Position numbers and translations under genes: made by a program. Shown piece by piece: positions 1 through 11,478 of a stretch of 64,000 nucleotides of DNA. Each line of letters opens with the position of its first letter. Position 1 is the stretch's first letter. This DNA is from Cryobacterium adonitolivorans (GTDB lineage Bacteria; Actinomycetota; Actinomycetes; Actinomycetales; Microbacteriaceae). The notes under the pieces are model-generated. The model saw only the letters and a program-made list of their open reading frames with translations, was not told the DNA's origin and ran no database searches. The stretch is taken from positions 1-64,000 of the forward strand of contig NZ_SOFL01000025.1 in the NCBI RefSeq assembly GCF_004402695.1, read 5' to 3'.

Positions 1-107
1 CGCCCCCGAAAACGACTCGACGCAGCCACGCCCCGCGAAGCCCTGAACCAGCTACTCTCAGACCAACAAGACGGCAGTGTTGCATCGACCGGTTGAATCC
101 ACCCCCG
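1..107 (+). mobile_element. IS30-family element, right end with transposase C-terminus (partial)
   Basis: An open frame runs from base 1 to a TGA at 94-96 and encodes the last 31 residues of a protein beginning RPRKRLDAATPREALNQLL. This matches the closing segment of IS30-family transposases (RPRK.L...TP.EAL..LL). The bases after the stop (about 75-107) look like the terminal region of actinobacterial IS30 elements, so the element probably ends near 105. The catalytic DDE domain would lie outside the window, so it cannot be said whether the element is intact. The exact boundary and any target duplication are not visible from here. Confidence 0.6.
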
Positions 108-111
108 GTAC

Positions 112-139
112 GCCGGACGCAGAAGTCCGATTCGGCAAC
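112..139 (+). repeat. REP-like hairpin element, single copy (family R1)
   Basis: A 28-bp unit with stem CGGAC, six-base loop and GTCCG, followed by ATTCGGCAAC. The same unit recurs at 6227-6254 and, as an inverted pair, at 12874-12930. This copy lies between the IS30 end and the 3' end of the HAD phosphatase gene. Confidence 0.65.
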
Positions 140-157
140 AGTTGCGCTCGTGGCGAC

Positions 158-1015
158 TCAGATCAGCCCGTGGCGGCGGAACGCGTTCCACACGCCGTCC
201 TCGCGCACACTGGTCGTGACCTCGTCGGCGTGCGCCTTGACCACGTCGGTGGCATTGGCCATGGCGATGCCGACGCCGCAGACCTGCAGCATCTCGATGT
301 CGTTGGTGCTGTCGCCGATGCCGATCGCGGATGCCGCGTCGAGGCCGATCATGTCGAGCAGCTGCAGGACCGTCGTGCCCTTGTTCACCCCGTCGAGGGT
401 GACCTCGCCGCTGCCCCTGCCCATGTGCGGGACGGTGCCGGTGATCACGTGGAAGTCTCCGCTGAGCGCTTCCGACACCCTGTCGTATGCCATCAGGTCG
501 GCGGCGAGGAACACCGACTTCGCAATGCCCGTGTAGCTGAGCGGGCGCACGTTCGCGAACGCCTTCAGAGCGGGGTGTTCGTCGGCGTCGGTGACGGCTT
601 CCAGGTCGGTGCGCACCTCGCCCCTGCGCTCCTGGTCGTCCTGCAGGTAGGTCGCGAACCGCCCCCGGACACCGGGGCTCGGGAACAGTTCGTCGAAGGC
701 CTGCAGGTAGAAGTCATACCCTGACTCCTCATAGAAGCCGACCATCCGGGCGACCGCATCCTCTGGCATAGTGCGGGAGATCACGAGTTCATCGCCGATC
801 TCGGCGAACCCTCCACCGGCACTGATGGCGCCATCGAAGCCGATGTCGCGGATCGCCGGGTAGATCTCCACCGAGGCCCGTCCGGTGCTGAGGTAGACCA
901 GGTGACCGTTCGCGCGGGCGGTGCGCACCGCCTCGATGGTGGACGGGGCGACAACTTCGCTCGAGTCGATGAGGGTGCCGTCCACGTCGAGGAACGCTAT
1001 GCGGGGAGAAATCAT
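158..1015 (-). CDS. HAD-superfamily phosphatase, Cof/YidA type
   Basis: A 285-residue HAD hydrolase of subclass IIB, the Cof/sugar-phosphatase group. Motif I is at the N-terminus (AFLDVDGTLIDS), and a late motif GIGDSTNDIEML supplies the Mg-binding aspartates. The cap domain lies in the middle, and length fits the family. I chose the ATG at 1013-1015, which puts the DxD motif about nine residues in and has GGAG just upstream; a longer reading frame upstream lacks similarity. It is the last gene of the beta-glucoside cluster, 82 bases after the phospho-glucosidase, so a sugar-phosphate or phosphate-stress role is plausible. The actual substrate cannot be read from sequence. Confidence 0.85.
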   Translation of the reverse strand: MISPRIAFLDVDGTLIDSSEVVAPSTIEAVRTARANGHLVYLSTGRASVEIYPAIRDIGFDGAISAGGGFAEIGDELVISRTMPEDAVARMVGFYEESGYDFYLQAFDELFPSPGVRGRFATYLQDDQERRGEVRTDLEAVTDADEHPALKAFANVRPLSYTGIAKSVFLAADLMAYDRVSEALSGDFHVITGTVPHMGRGSGEVTLDGVNKGTTVLQLLDMIGLDAASAIGIGDSTNDIEMLQVCGVGIAMANATDVVKAHADEVTTSVREDGVWNAFRRHGLI

Positions 1016-1097
1016 GTGGAGCTCCAAACGAGGCGGTCTCCGGAGATCGAAACGCGTCCCGGAGACCACCCAAGGGGTTATGACGTATGTTCCGACG

Positions 1098-4464
<3,367 letters not shown>

Positions 4465-4527
4465 TCACCTTCCGCCGCGACATCGCGGCTTCTTCTTCTC
4501 CAACAAAGCGGTTCACGGATTTTGGGC

Positions 4528-4577
4528 AAAAAAAAGACCTGAACTCAGACACCGCTCAATGCGATGAGAGTCCAGGT
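4528..4577 (-). terminator. conditional intrinsic terminator in bgl leader
   Basis: Read on the minus strand, ACCTGGACTC (4568-4577) pairs with GAGTTCAGGT (4537-4546) over 10 bp, with one G-U pair. Eight T residues follow (4528-4535). The first bases of the stem overlap the last three bases of the antiterminator at 4575-4603, so the two structures are mutually exclusive. This is the standard arrangement for BglG/LicT/SacT control. Confidence 0.9.
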
Positions 4578-4603
4578 TTTGCCTGCTTACGCAGTAACAA
4601 TCC
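4575..4603 (-). promoter_or_regulatory. ribonucleic antiterminator (RAT) for BglG-type protein
   Basis: On the minus strand the 29 bases begin GGATTGTTACTGC and end GCAGGCAAAACC, a near-exact match to the RAT consensus of the E. coli bgl and Bacillus sac/lic operons (established knowledge). CTGC and GCAG form the upper stem and GGATTGTTA/GGCAAAACC the internally looped lower part. Binding of dimeric BglG should stabilise it and block the adjoining terminator. Confidence 0.93.
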
Positions 4604-4655
4604 GGGATGCTTCCACAGGTCGTCTTCGCCCTGCGTCGCTCACGCTATCACACGC

Positions 4656-5543
4656 TCAGGGCGCCTGGCCGTCAACAACCTGGTTGGCCAGGCGCTCGAC
4701 ATGCACGATCACGTACAACAGTTCCTCGTCGGTGAGGTCGGAGCCGGTGGCTTCACTGACGTACAGCTTGACGTCGGCGGCGATGGCGTAGGACCGGGGG
4801 TAACTGTGTTTGGCGAACTCGAAGAACGACGTATCCGACCCGCGCAGCATCGACTTCGCGACGAGCCGCTGCAGGAGGAATTGGATGTGCAGGATGAACC
4901 GCGCGTAGTCCGGGCTCGCCACGTTCAGCTGCACGCCGAGGCCGCCCTCGACCGTCGTCACCACGTGCTGCACCCGGCGGAAGAGCAGCGCCGCGGTTCC
5001 GTTGGGCTCGTCGCGGGTCGCATTGAGAATATGCATCGTGAGGAATACAGCCTCCTCCTGGGGGAGGTCGGTCTGCAGGCTGGCGCTCACCGACCGCGCC
5101 ATCGCCGCCGCCGCATCGAACTCCTGCGGGTGCAGCACGCGAAGCTCGGGCATCGCCGTGCTCGGAATGCGGATCCCCTTCTCCATCCGCTCCAGCACGT
5201 ATTGCACGTGGTCGATGATGGCCAGCGGAAGGCGCCGCCCGAGGCTGCGGCCCAGGGTCCGTTCGGCCTCGTCGACTGCGGCCGTGACGGCTTCGATGAC
5301 CGGGTACGGCACGGAGGCGAGGAGCTGCCGGGCGTGATCGGCGCCGCTACCCTGCTCGAGGATGAAGGTCTTTTCAACCTTGGCCGGGTCGATGGTGTCG
5401 GTGGGTTGCAGTTGGAAACCCAACCCGCGCCCCATCAGCACCCGTTCCTGCCCCGACGTGTCGACGGAAATGACGACATTGTTGTTGAGCACCTTGTGCG
5501 CCACCACGGCCGGGGTGCGCGGCACCCTGCGGTCCGTCGTCAT
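4656..5543 (-). CDS. bglG: BglG/LicT-family transcription antiterminator
   Basis: A 295-residue RNA-binding antiterminator. The CAT RNA-binding domain is near the N-terminus (HKVLNNNVVISVD, about 17-60). Two PTS-regulation domains follow (about 75-180 and 185-290), with conserved histidines seen in DHVQYVLERM, VLHPQEF, LTMHILNA and VIVHVERL. By family, phosphorylation by the cognate EIIB and by HPr sets its dimerisation, so it binds the RAT only when substrate is being transported. It is the first gene of the cluster and the RAT lies between it and bglF. The start (ATG 5541-5543) has no clear ribosome binding site; the message may be leaderless. The N-terminus is about 15 residues longer than in LicT, so a later start is possible. 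Confidence 0.92.
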   Translation of the reverse strand: MTTDRRVPRTPAVVAHKVLNNNVVISVDTSGQERVLMGRGLGFQLQPTDTIDPAKVEKTFILEQGSGADHARQLLASVPYPVIEAVTAAVDEAERTLGRSLGRRLPLAIIDHVQYVLERMEKGIRIPSTAMPELRVLHPQEFDAAAAMARSVSASLQTDLPQEEAVFLTMHILNATRDEPNGTAALLFRRVQHVVTTVEGGLGVQLNVASPDYARFILHIQFLLQRLVAKSMLRGSDTSFFEFAKHSYPRSYAIAADVKLYVSEATGSDLTDEELLYVIVHVERLANQVVDGQAP

Positions 5544-5595
5544 GGCCGAAGTTTACAGCGTCGGCCATCCCGGTTGCTGGGTCGCCACCTGTCGG

Positions 5596-6120
5596 TCAGC
5601 GGGAGACGTCGTGCAGGTGGTGCGTCGGGTCGTGCACGAAGTACTGGGCCAGAGTGGTCACGGTGAAGCGTGCGCCGTCGCTGCGGCGGCCGGTGCGCTG
5701 GCGTTCGGCGGGGGGCACGGCGGCGAACGCGTCGGCGACGGATGCCGCGGCCACGGTCAGCTCCGCCGCCACGACCTGCGGGTCCTGCTCGTTGTAGCGC
5801 TCGGCCACGGCGGTGGCGTCCTGGTCCCAGTTCGCGAAAAGCGGGTCATCCTCGCCGAGGATCAGGCCCAACCGCAGGTCGAAGATTCGGAACACGTCAC
5901 GCACGTGGGCCGCGTACTCCAACGCCGACCAGGTCGCGTCGTCTGGCCGCACCGCAACATCCGCTCTGTCGAGCACGGGTGCCCAGGCGGCCGCGTTCTG
6001 ACGCACAAGGGCGGGAACGTCGTCGTAGTCCAGGTCGGCGGCGGAGAATCCGCATTCGGCGCAGGGGCGCTCGAGCACCCAGGTCCAGTCTTTGGTATCG
6101 GGGGTGATCGGCATGGACAC
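5596..6120 (-). CDS. DinB-fold (YfiT-like) protein
   Basis: A 174-residue protein of the DinB/YfiT four-helix-bundle superfamily. The family shows three metal-ligand histidines; candidates are in ALEYAAHVRDVF and the C-terminal HDPTHHLHDV. In actinobacteria such proteins are often mycothiol- or bacillithiol-dependent transferases or are uncharacterised. The N-terminal portion includes a hallmark ERPCAECGFSA segment seen in actinobacterial members annotated as methyltransferase-type-12-like, a label I regard as unreliable. Start is GTG at 6118-6120 or ATG at 6112-6114; neither has a strong ribosome binding site. It stands 52 bases upstream of bglG on the same strand, with no functional link visible. 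Confidence 0.75.
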   Translation of the reverse strand: MSMPITPDTKDWTWVLERPCAECGFSAADLDYDDVPALVRQNAAAWAPVLDRADVAVRPDDATWSALEYAAHVRDVFRIFDLRLGLILGEDDPLFANWDQDATAVAERYNEQDPQVVAAELTVAAASVADAFAAVPPAERQRTGRRSDGARFTVTTLAQYFVHDPTHHLHDVSR

Positions 6121-6205
6121 AGCCTAGGGAGGCCGCCCCGCCCGGCGGCGGGAATCGACTGCCATAAATCGTGCTCCTCCTGCCAATCGCATCCGCTGCG
6201 TTTCA

Positions 6206-6254
6206 GTTGCCGAAGCGTCCGGGGGCGCCGGACGCAATTGTCCGATTCGGGAAC
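6206..6254. repeat. REP-like element R1, full copy with a truncated inverted partner
   Basis: A full 28-bp unit at 6227-6254 has stem CGGAC/GTCCG around GCAATT, then ATTCGGGAAC. Four bases upstream, 6206-6222 reads GTTGCCGAA directly joined to GCGTCCGG. That is the reverse complement of the two ends of the unit with the central hairpin arm lost. The pair lies in the divergent gap between the DinB-fold and MFS genes. Confidence 0.65.
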
Positions 6255-6330
6255 ATAACCCGCGCATTCTGGTTGAAGCATTGGCGCCTCATATTGGGGT
6301 CGCACTCGTGCCCGTTTCGTTAGGACCCCG

Positions 6331-7824
6331 ATGACAGACTCCGCCGTCACCACCACCACCACCGCCCCCGTCGCGTCGATCGGCAACGCCCCGGATGCCG
6401 CCGGCACCAAGCTCGTCATCTCACTGCTGCTGGTGTCCGCGTTCGTCGTCATCCTCAACGAGACCATCATGGGCGTGGCGCTGCCGCACCTGATGAGAGA
6501 CCTGAACATCACGGCCAGCGCCGCCCAGTGGCTGACCACCGCGTTCATGCTCACCATGGCCGTGGTGATCCCCATCACCGGCTTCCTGCTGCAGAGGTTC
6601 AACACCCGCCCGGTCTTCCTGGCCGCGATGACCCTGTTCAGCACCGGCACCCTCATCGCCGCCCTCGCGCCGGGCTTCGAGGTGCTCATCGTGGGCCGGG
6701 TGGTGCAGGCCATGGGCACCGCCATCATGATGCCGCTGCTGATGACCACCGTGATGACCCTGGTGGCGCCGGCCGCTCGCGGCAAGACCATGGGCAACAT
6801 CTCCATCGTGATCTCGGTCGCCCCGGCGATCGGCCCCACCATCTCCGGACTCATCCTCAGCGTGCTCGACTGGCGCTGGATGTTCATCCTCGTGCTGCCG
6901 ATCGCCGTCGGCTCCCTGGCCCTCGGCGCCGCCCGCATCAAGAACGTCACCGAGCCCGTCAAGGTGCCCCTCGACGTCGTCTCGGTGATCCTCTCCGCTT
7001 TCGGCTTCGGCGGCCTGGTCTACGGGCTGAGCAACCTCGGTGAAGCCGCCACCGGAAACGCCGCCGCCGGTCTCGTGCCTCTGGGCATCGGTGTGGTGGC
7101 GATCGCCCTGTTCGTCTGGCGCCAGCTCGCGCTGCAGCGCACCGACAGGGCCCTGCTCGACCTGCGCACCTTCGTCTCGCGTACCTTCAGCTTCGCTATC
7201 GTGATGCTCGCCGTCAGCATGATGGCCCTGTTCGGCACCCTGATCCTGCTGCCGATCTACATGCAGACCGTCCTCGGCCTGGATGCCCTCGCCACCGGCC
7301 TGCTGCTGCTGCCCGGCGGTCTCACGATGGGCCTGCTCGCCCCGTTCGTCGGCCGCTTCTACGACAGGTTCGGTCCGACCGTCCTCCTCGTTCCCGGGTC
7401 GATCATCGTCAGTGGCGCGTTCTGGTTCCTCACCATGCTCACCGCCACGACGCCGTTCTGGTGGGTGCTCGTGGCCCACGTGGCCCTCAGCTTCGGCCTG
7501 GCGTTCCTGTTCACCCCCCTGTTCACGTCGGCGCTCGCCTCCCTTCGGCCCCAGCTCTACTCGCACGGCAGCGCCGTCGTCGGCACCGCCCAGCAGCTGG
7601 CCGGTGCGGCGGGAACAGCGCTGTTCGTCACGGTGATGTCCTCGACCGCTGCGACGCAGCTCGCCAACGGCGCCGGCGAGGTCGCCGCCACCGCGGCGGG
7701 CACCCAGAGCGCCTTTCTCTATGGCGCGATCATCTCGCTCTTCGCGATCCCGCTCGCGTTCTTCATCCGCAAGCCTGCCCCGTCGGTCACCGACTCGCAC
7801 GACGCGCCCATGTTGTCTCACTGA
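6331..7824 (+). CDS. MFS multidrug exporter, DHA2 (EmrB/QacA) family
   Basis: A 497-residue membrane transporter with about 14 hydrophobic segments, the DHA2 topology. After a 28-residue Thr/Ala-rich cytoplasmic tail, the first segment is followed by NETIMGVALPHLMRDL and WLTTAFMLTMAVVIPITGF, which match motif D1 and the start of TM2 in EmrB/QacA/LfrA proteins. VGRVVQAMGTAIMMPLLMTTV corresponds to the antiporter motif region. It probably exports amphipathic drugs or metabolites by proton antiport. ATG 6331 follows AGGA. No adjacent TetR or MarR gene is present, and the R1 repeats are the only feature upstream. Substrate is not predictable. Confidence 0.9.
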   Translation: MTDSAVTTTTTAPVASIGNAPDAAGTKLVISLLLVSAFVVILNETIMGVALPHLMRDLNITASAAQWLTTAFMLTMAVVIPITGFLLQRFNTRPVFLAAMTLFSTGTLIAALAPGFEVLIVGRVVQAMGTAIMMPLLMTTVMTLVAPAARGKTMGNISIVISVAPAIGPTISGLILSVLDWRWMFILVLPIAVGSLALGAARIKNVTEPVKVPLDVVSVILSAFGFGGLVYGLSNLGEAATGNAAAGLVPLGIGVVAIALFVWRQLALQRTDRALLDLRTFVSRTFSFAIVMLAVSMMALFGTLILLPIYMQTVLGLDALATGLLLLPGGLTMGLLAPFVGRFYDRFGPTVLLVPGSIIVSGAFWFLTMLTATTPFWWVLVAHVALSFGLAFLFTPLFTSALASLRPQLYSHGSAVVGTAQQLAGAAGTALFVTVMSSTAATQLANGAGEVAATAAGTQSAFLYGAIISLFAIPLAFFIRKPAPSVTDSHDAPMLSH

Positions 7825-8065
7825 GCGCGGGTCCCAGCGCTCAACAGGCTGATTCGGTGGGCGCGGGGTGAGATTGGCAACAGAACGTTAACACTTCGGC
7901 ACCCCGTTGGACGGGTCCGCGACCTAGGATCGACATGCACGTTCTCCGTCTCCCTGGCCGGAGGCGACATCCCCCAGAATTTCGTGATCCGCAGGCCAAG
8001 TGACAAGCTCGACTACCCGGTTTTAGCCATCATTTCTTCACGCACCTACCAAGCAGGGCACCATA

Positions 8066-8860
8066 TTGACTTCCCCCCACTCCCCTCTTACTCCAGCTGA
8101 GACCCGAGACCGGATCCTGGGCGCGCGTGGCGTGCTCTTTGACCTCGACGGTGTACTCACCCCCACCGCCGAGGTGCACATGAGCGCGTGGTCGCGACTG
8201 TTCACCCCGTTCCTCGAGTCGAAGGGCGTCCGGGCTTATACCGACGCGGATTACTTCGGCTACATCGACGGCAAGCCCCGCTACGACGGCGTGCGCTCGC
8301 TGCTGGCCTCCCGCGGCCTCACCGTGCCCGACGGTGATCCCACGGATGCGCCGGAGCTCGAGACCGTCTGCGGCCTCGGCAACCGCAAGAACAAGGCTTT
8401 CAACGAGACCCTCGCCGAAGACGGCGTGAGCCCGTACCCCGGTTCGCTCCGGTTCCTCGACGCCGTCGTCGCCGCCGGCCTGCAGGTCGCCGTGGTCACC
8501 AGCTCCCTCAACGGTGAGATGGTCCTCACCGCCGCGGCCCTGCGCGACAGGTTCGAGATCGTCGTCGACGGTGTGCGCGCCCGTGCAGAGAAGCTCGCCG
8601 GCAAGCCCGCCCCCGACACCTACGCGTTCGCCGGCGAATTGCTTGGCCTCACTGCCGCCCAGTGCGTGGTCGTCGAAGACGCTGAGTCCGGCATCCAGTC
8701 CGGCCGTGCCGGCGACTTCGGCCTGGTGCTCGGCGTGGACCGAGGCGTCGGCTCCCACGTGCTGTTCGAGGCCGGGGCCGACACCGTCGTCACCGACCTC
8801 GACGAACTCCTGCCGCTGATCGGCAGCACCGTCCTGACACCGAGTGGAGTCCGCGCATGA
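8066..8860 (+). CDS. pgmB: beta-phosphoglucomutase-like HAD hydrolase
   Basis: A 264-residue HAD subclass IA protein. Motif I is GVLFDLDGVLTPTAEVH (nucleophile D26, acid/base D28), the combination used by beta-phosphoglucomutases. GKPAPDTYAFAGELLGL and VVEDAESGIQSG give motifs III and IV. Its TGA overlaps the ATG of the GH65 gene by four bases, so the two are translationally coupled. Such pairs are known in disaccharide phosphorolysis: the GH65 enzyme makes beta-glucose 1-phosphate and the mutase converts it to glucose 6-phosphate. Start is a TTG at 8066-8068 with AGGG upstream; it is the best-placed codon but not strongly supported. It is somewhat longer than Lactococcus PgmB (about 220 residues). 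Confidence 0.85.
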   Translation: MTSPHSPLTPAETRDRILGARGVLFDLDGVLTPTAEVHMSAWSRLFTPFLESKGVRAYTDADYFGYIDGKPRYDGVRSLLASRGLTVPDGDPTDAPELETVCGLGNRKNKAFNETLAEDGVSPYPGSLRFLDAVVAAGLQVAVVTSSLNGEMVLTAAALRDRFEIVVDGVRARAEKLAGKPAPDTYAFAGELLGLTAAQCVVVEDAESGIQSGRAGDFGLVLGVDRGVGSHVLFEAGADTVVTDLDELLPLIGSTVLTPSGVRA

Positions 8861-11373
8861 CCATGGACGCGACCATCCAGAACCTCTCCGATCCACTCGA
8901 CCGCAGCCGGTTCCCGCTCGACGAGTGGGCGCTGGTGGAGAGCGACTTCTCCGGCAACGACATGGGCCGCACCGAGACCCTGTTCGCCGTCGGCAACGGC
9001 TACCTGGGGCTCCGCGGCAACGTCGACGAGGGCCGCGACGGCCACGTGCACGGCACCTTCATCAACGGGTTCCACGAGACCTGGCCCATCCGGCACGCCG
9101 AAGAAGCGTTCGGTTTCGCCAGGGTTGGCCAGACCATCGTCAACGCTCCGGATGCGAAGATCATCCGCATCTACGTCGACGACGAGCCCCTGGTGCTCAC
9201 CCTCGCCGAACTGCTCAGCTACGAGCGACGGCTCGACTTCGCCGATGGCATCCTGTCGCGTTCGCTGGTCTGGCGTACCCCGTCGGGCAAGCAGGTACTG
9301 ATCCGCTCGCGTCGCATGGTCTCGTTCACCGAACGCCACCTCGCCGTGCTCGAGTACGAGGTCACCATGCTCGACTCCGACGCGTCGGTCGTCATCTCCA
9401 GCCAGACCCTCAACCGGCAGGACGGCATCGGCGAGTACGACCGGCCCAAGTCCGGTTCGGCGAACGACTGGGATCCCCGCCGCGCCGAGTCGTTCACCGA
9501 TCGGGTATTGCAGCCGCGGTTGAAGCGAGCCAACAACGGCCGCTACATCCTGGGCTTCCGGTGCACCAACTCGGGCATGACCATCGCCACGGCCTCCGAC
9601 CACTCGATTGACACGATCAACGACTTCGACGAGTCGTCCCAGCTGGGCGACGACCTGGCCAAGCACGTGTACAAGGTGAAAGCCAAGATGGGCAACCCCA
9701 TCCGCATCACCAAGCTGCTCAGCTACCACACCTCTGCCGGAGTGCCAACGCACGAGCTCGCCGACCGCTGCGACCGCACGCTCGACCGCGCCAAGGAAGC
9801 CGGCATCGCCGCGCTCATCCAGGAGCAGCGCGACTGGCTGGACGCGTTCTGGGCCCGCACGGATGTCGAACTGCCCGGCCAGCCGGCTCTGCAGCAGGCC
9901 ACCCGGTGGAACTTCTTCCAGCTCGCCCAGGCGTCCATGCGCGCCGACGGCCAGGGTGTCTCTGCCAAGGGGGTGTCCGGTTCCGGCTACGGCGGGCACT
10001 ACTTCTGGGACACCGAGGTGTACGTGCTGCCGTTCCTCACCTACACGTCGCCGAACGCGGCACGGAACGCACTGCGGTTCCGGCACGGCATGCTCGACCA
10101 CGCCCGCGCCCGCGCCACCGAGCTCAACCAGCTCGGCGCCCTGTTCCCGTGGCGCACCATCAACGGGCTCGAATCCAGCGCCTATTACGCGGCCGGTACG
10201 GCGCAGTATCACATCGACGCCGACATCTCCTATGCGCTCAGCCAGTACGTCGCGGCCACCGGCGATGAGGACTTCCTCGCCCGCGAAGCCATCGACATCC
10301 TGGTGGAAACCGCCCGGATGTGGGCCGACCTGGGCTTCTGGCGCGGCAACGGAAACGACGTTTTCCATATCCACGGCGTTACCGGCCCCGACGAGTACAC
10401 CACCGTCGTCAACGACAACCTGTACACGAACATCATGGCGCGCTCCAACCTGCGCGCCGCGGTGAAGAGCGTGCGCCGGCTCTTCTCGGTGGACCGGGCC
10501 TCGTTCGACTCCATGTCCGCCCGCCTCAAGCTCGATGAGGCCGAGGTGATGGAGTGGTCATTCGCCGCCGAGGCGATGCACATCCCCTTCGACCGCAACC
10601 TCGGCATCCACCCGCAGGACGCCCAGTTCCTGGAGAAGGAACGCTGGGACCTCACCGCTACCCCGCCGGAGAACCGGCCGCTGCTGCTGCACTACCACCC
10701 GCTGGTGATCTACCGTTTCCAGGTGCTCAAGCAGGCCGACGTGGTGCTGGCGCTGCTGTTGCAGGGCGACCAGTTCACGCCGGAAGAGAAACGCGCCGAC
10801 TTCGACTACTACGACCCGCTGACCACGGGCGACTCCACGCTGTCGGATGTCGTGCAATCGATCATCGCCGCCGAGGTGGGCTACCACGAGCTCGCGTTGA
10901 ACTACTTCACCTCCGGGCTGTTCGTTGACCTCGCCGACCTGCACCACAACGCGCAGGACGGCGTGCACGTCGCATCCGCCGGTGGCGTGTGGAGCGCGCT
11001 GGTCTTCGGGTTCGGTGGCTTGCGCGACCACAGTGGGCGCATCACGCTCGACCCGCGCCTGCCGGAGGACTGGGATGAGCTGGTCTTCCGCGTCACGCTG
11101 AAGGGCAGCCGCCTGCGCGTGGCGATCACGCAATCCAGCGTGCACCTCAGCATCGAGGAGGGCACAGAGGCGCGACTCACCGTGCGCGGCCTGCAGGTCA
11201 TCGTGACGGCCGGCCAGCCGGAGACGGTTCCGTTGTCGCACCAGGGCGCCCGCGACCCCGGTGCTCCCACGGCGGCGCTCATCGAGGACAGCCGTCGCGC
11301 CGATGGCACGGTGATCACCTCGTCGATCCCCACGATCGCGCACATCACCGAACAGCTGCCCACGCTCGACTAG
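8857..11373 (+). CDS. GH65 disaccharide phosphorylase (maltose/trehalose/kojibiose type)
   Basis: An 838-residue GH65 enzyme. It has the N-terminal beta-sandwich (about 10-290), the (alpha/alpha)6 catalytic barrel (about 330-700) and C-terminal sheets. Family hallmarks include ETLFAVGNGYLGLRGN, YGGHYFWDTEVYVLPF, and HGVTGPDEYTTVVNDNLYTN with the general acid E513. LLLHYHPLVIYRFQVLKQADVVLA is the substrate-loop region. It would phosphorolyse an alpha-linked glucose disaccharide with inversion to beta-glucose 1-phosphate, the substrate of the preceding mutase. Loop sequence alone does not let me choose among maltose, trehalose, kojibiose and nigerose. No sugar ABC or PTS genes adjoin it, so the sugar may come from internal trehalose or another locus. 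Confidence 0.92.
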   Translation: MTMDATIQNLSDPLDRSRFPLDEWALVESDFSGNDMGRTETLFAVGNGYLGLRGNVDEGRDGHVHGTFINGFHETWPIRHAEEAFGFARVGQTIVNAPDAKIIRIYVDDEPLVLTLAELLSYERRLDFADGILSRSLVWRTPSGKQVLIRSRRMVSFTERHLAVLEYEVTMLDSDASVVISSQTLNRQDGIGEYDRPKSGSANDWDPRRAESFTDRVLQPRLKRANNGRYILGFRCTNSGMTIATASDHSIDTINDFDESSQLGDDLAKHVYKVKAKMGNPIRITKLLSYHTSAGVPTHELADRCDRTLDRAKEAGIAALIQEQRDWLDAFWARTDVELPGQPALQQATRWNFFQLAQASMRADGQGVSAKGVSGSGYGGHYFWDTEVYVLPFLTYTSPNAARNALRFRHGMLDHARARATELNQLGALFPWRTINGLESSAYYAAGTAQYHIDADISYALSQYVAATGDEDFLAREAIDILVETARMWADLGFWRGNGNDVFHIHGVTGPDEYTTVVNDNLYTNIMARSNLRAAVKSVRRLFSVDRASFDSMSARLKLDEAEVMEWSFAAEAMHIPFDRNLGIHPQDAQFLEKERWDLTATPPENRPLLLHYHPLVIYRFQVLKQADVVLALLLQGDQFTPEEKRADFDYYDPLTTGDSTLSDVVQSIIAAEVGYHELALNYFTSGLFVDLADLHHNAQDGVHVASAGGVWSALVFGFGGLRDHSGRITLDPRLPEDWDELVFRVTLKGSRLRVAITQSSVHLSIEEGTEARLTVRGLQVIVTAGQPETVPLSHQGARDPGAPTAALIEDSRRADGTVITSSIPTIAHITEQLPTLD

Positions 11374-11387
11374 CATTCGCACAGCCG

Positions 11388-11421
11388 CAGGGCCGCGCAT
11401 CCACCCGGATGCGCGGCCCTG
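11388..11421 (+). terminator. strong hairpin after GH65 gene
   Basis: A perfect 15-bp stem (CAGGGCCGCGCATCC, 11388-11402, against 11407-11421) with a 4-base loop, starting 14 bases after the GH65 stop. There is no T-tract, as is common for actinobacterial terminators. Confidence 0.65.
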
Positions 11422-11478
11422 CTACGTTAACGCCACAGACATCGATTGTGGCCACGGCCACCCATCGCGAGGAGCTCC

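Noticed and set aside
7823..7842. GAGCGC/GCGCTC hairpin after the MFS gene
   Set aside because: Six-base stem with no T-tract; too weak to call a terminator. Nothing else is visible in 7825-8065.
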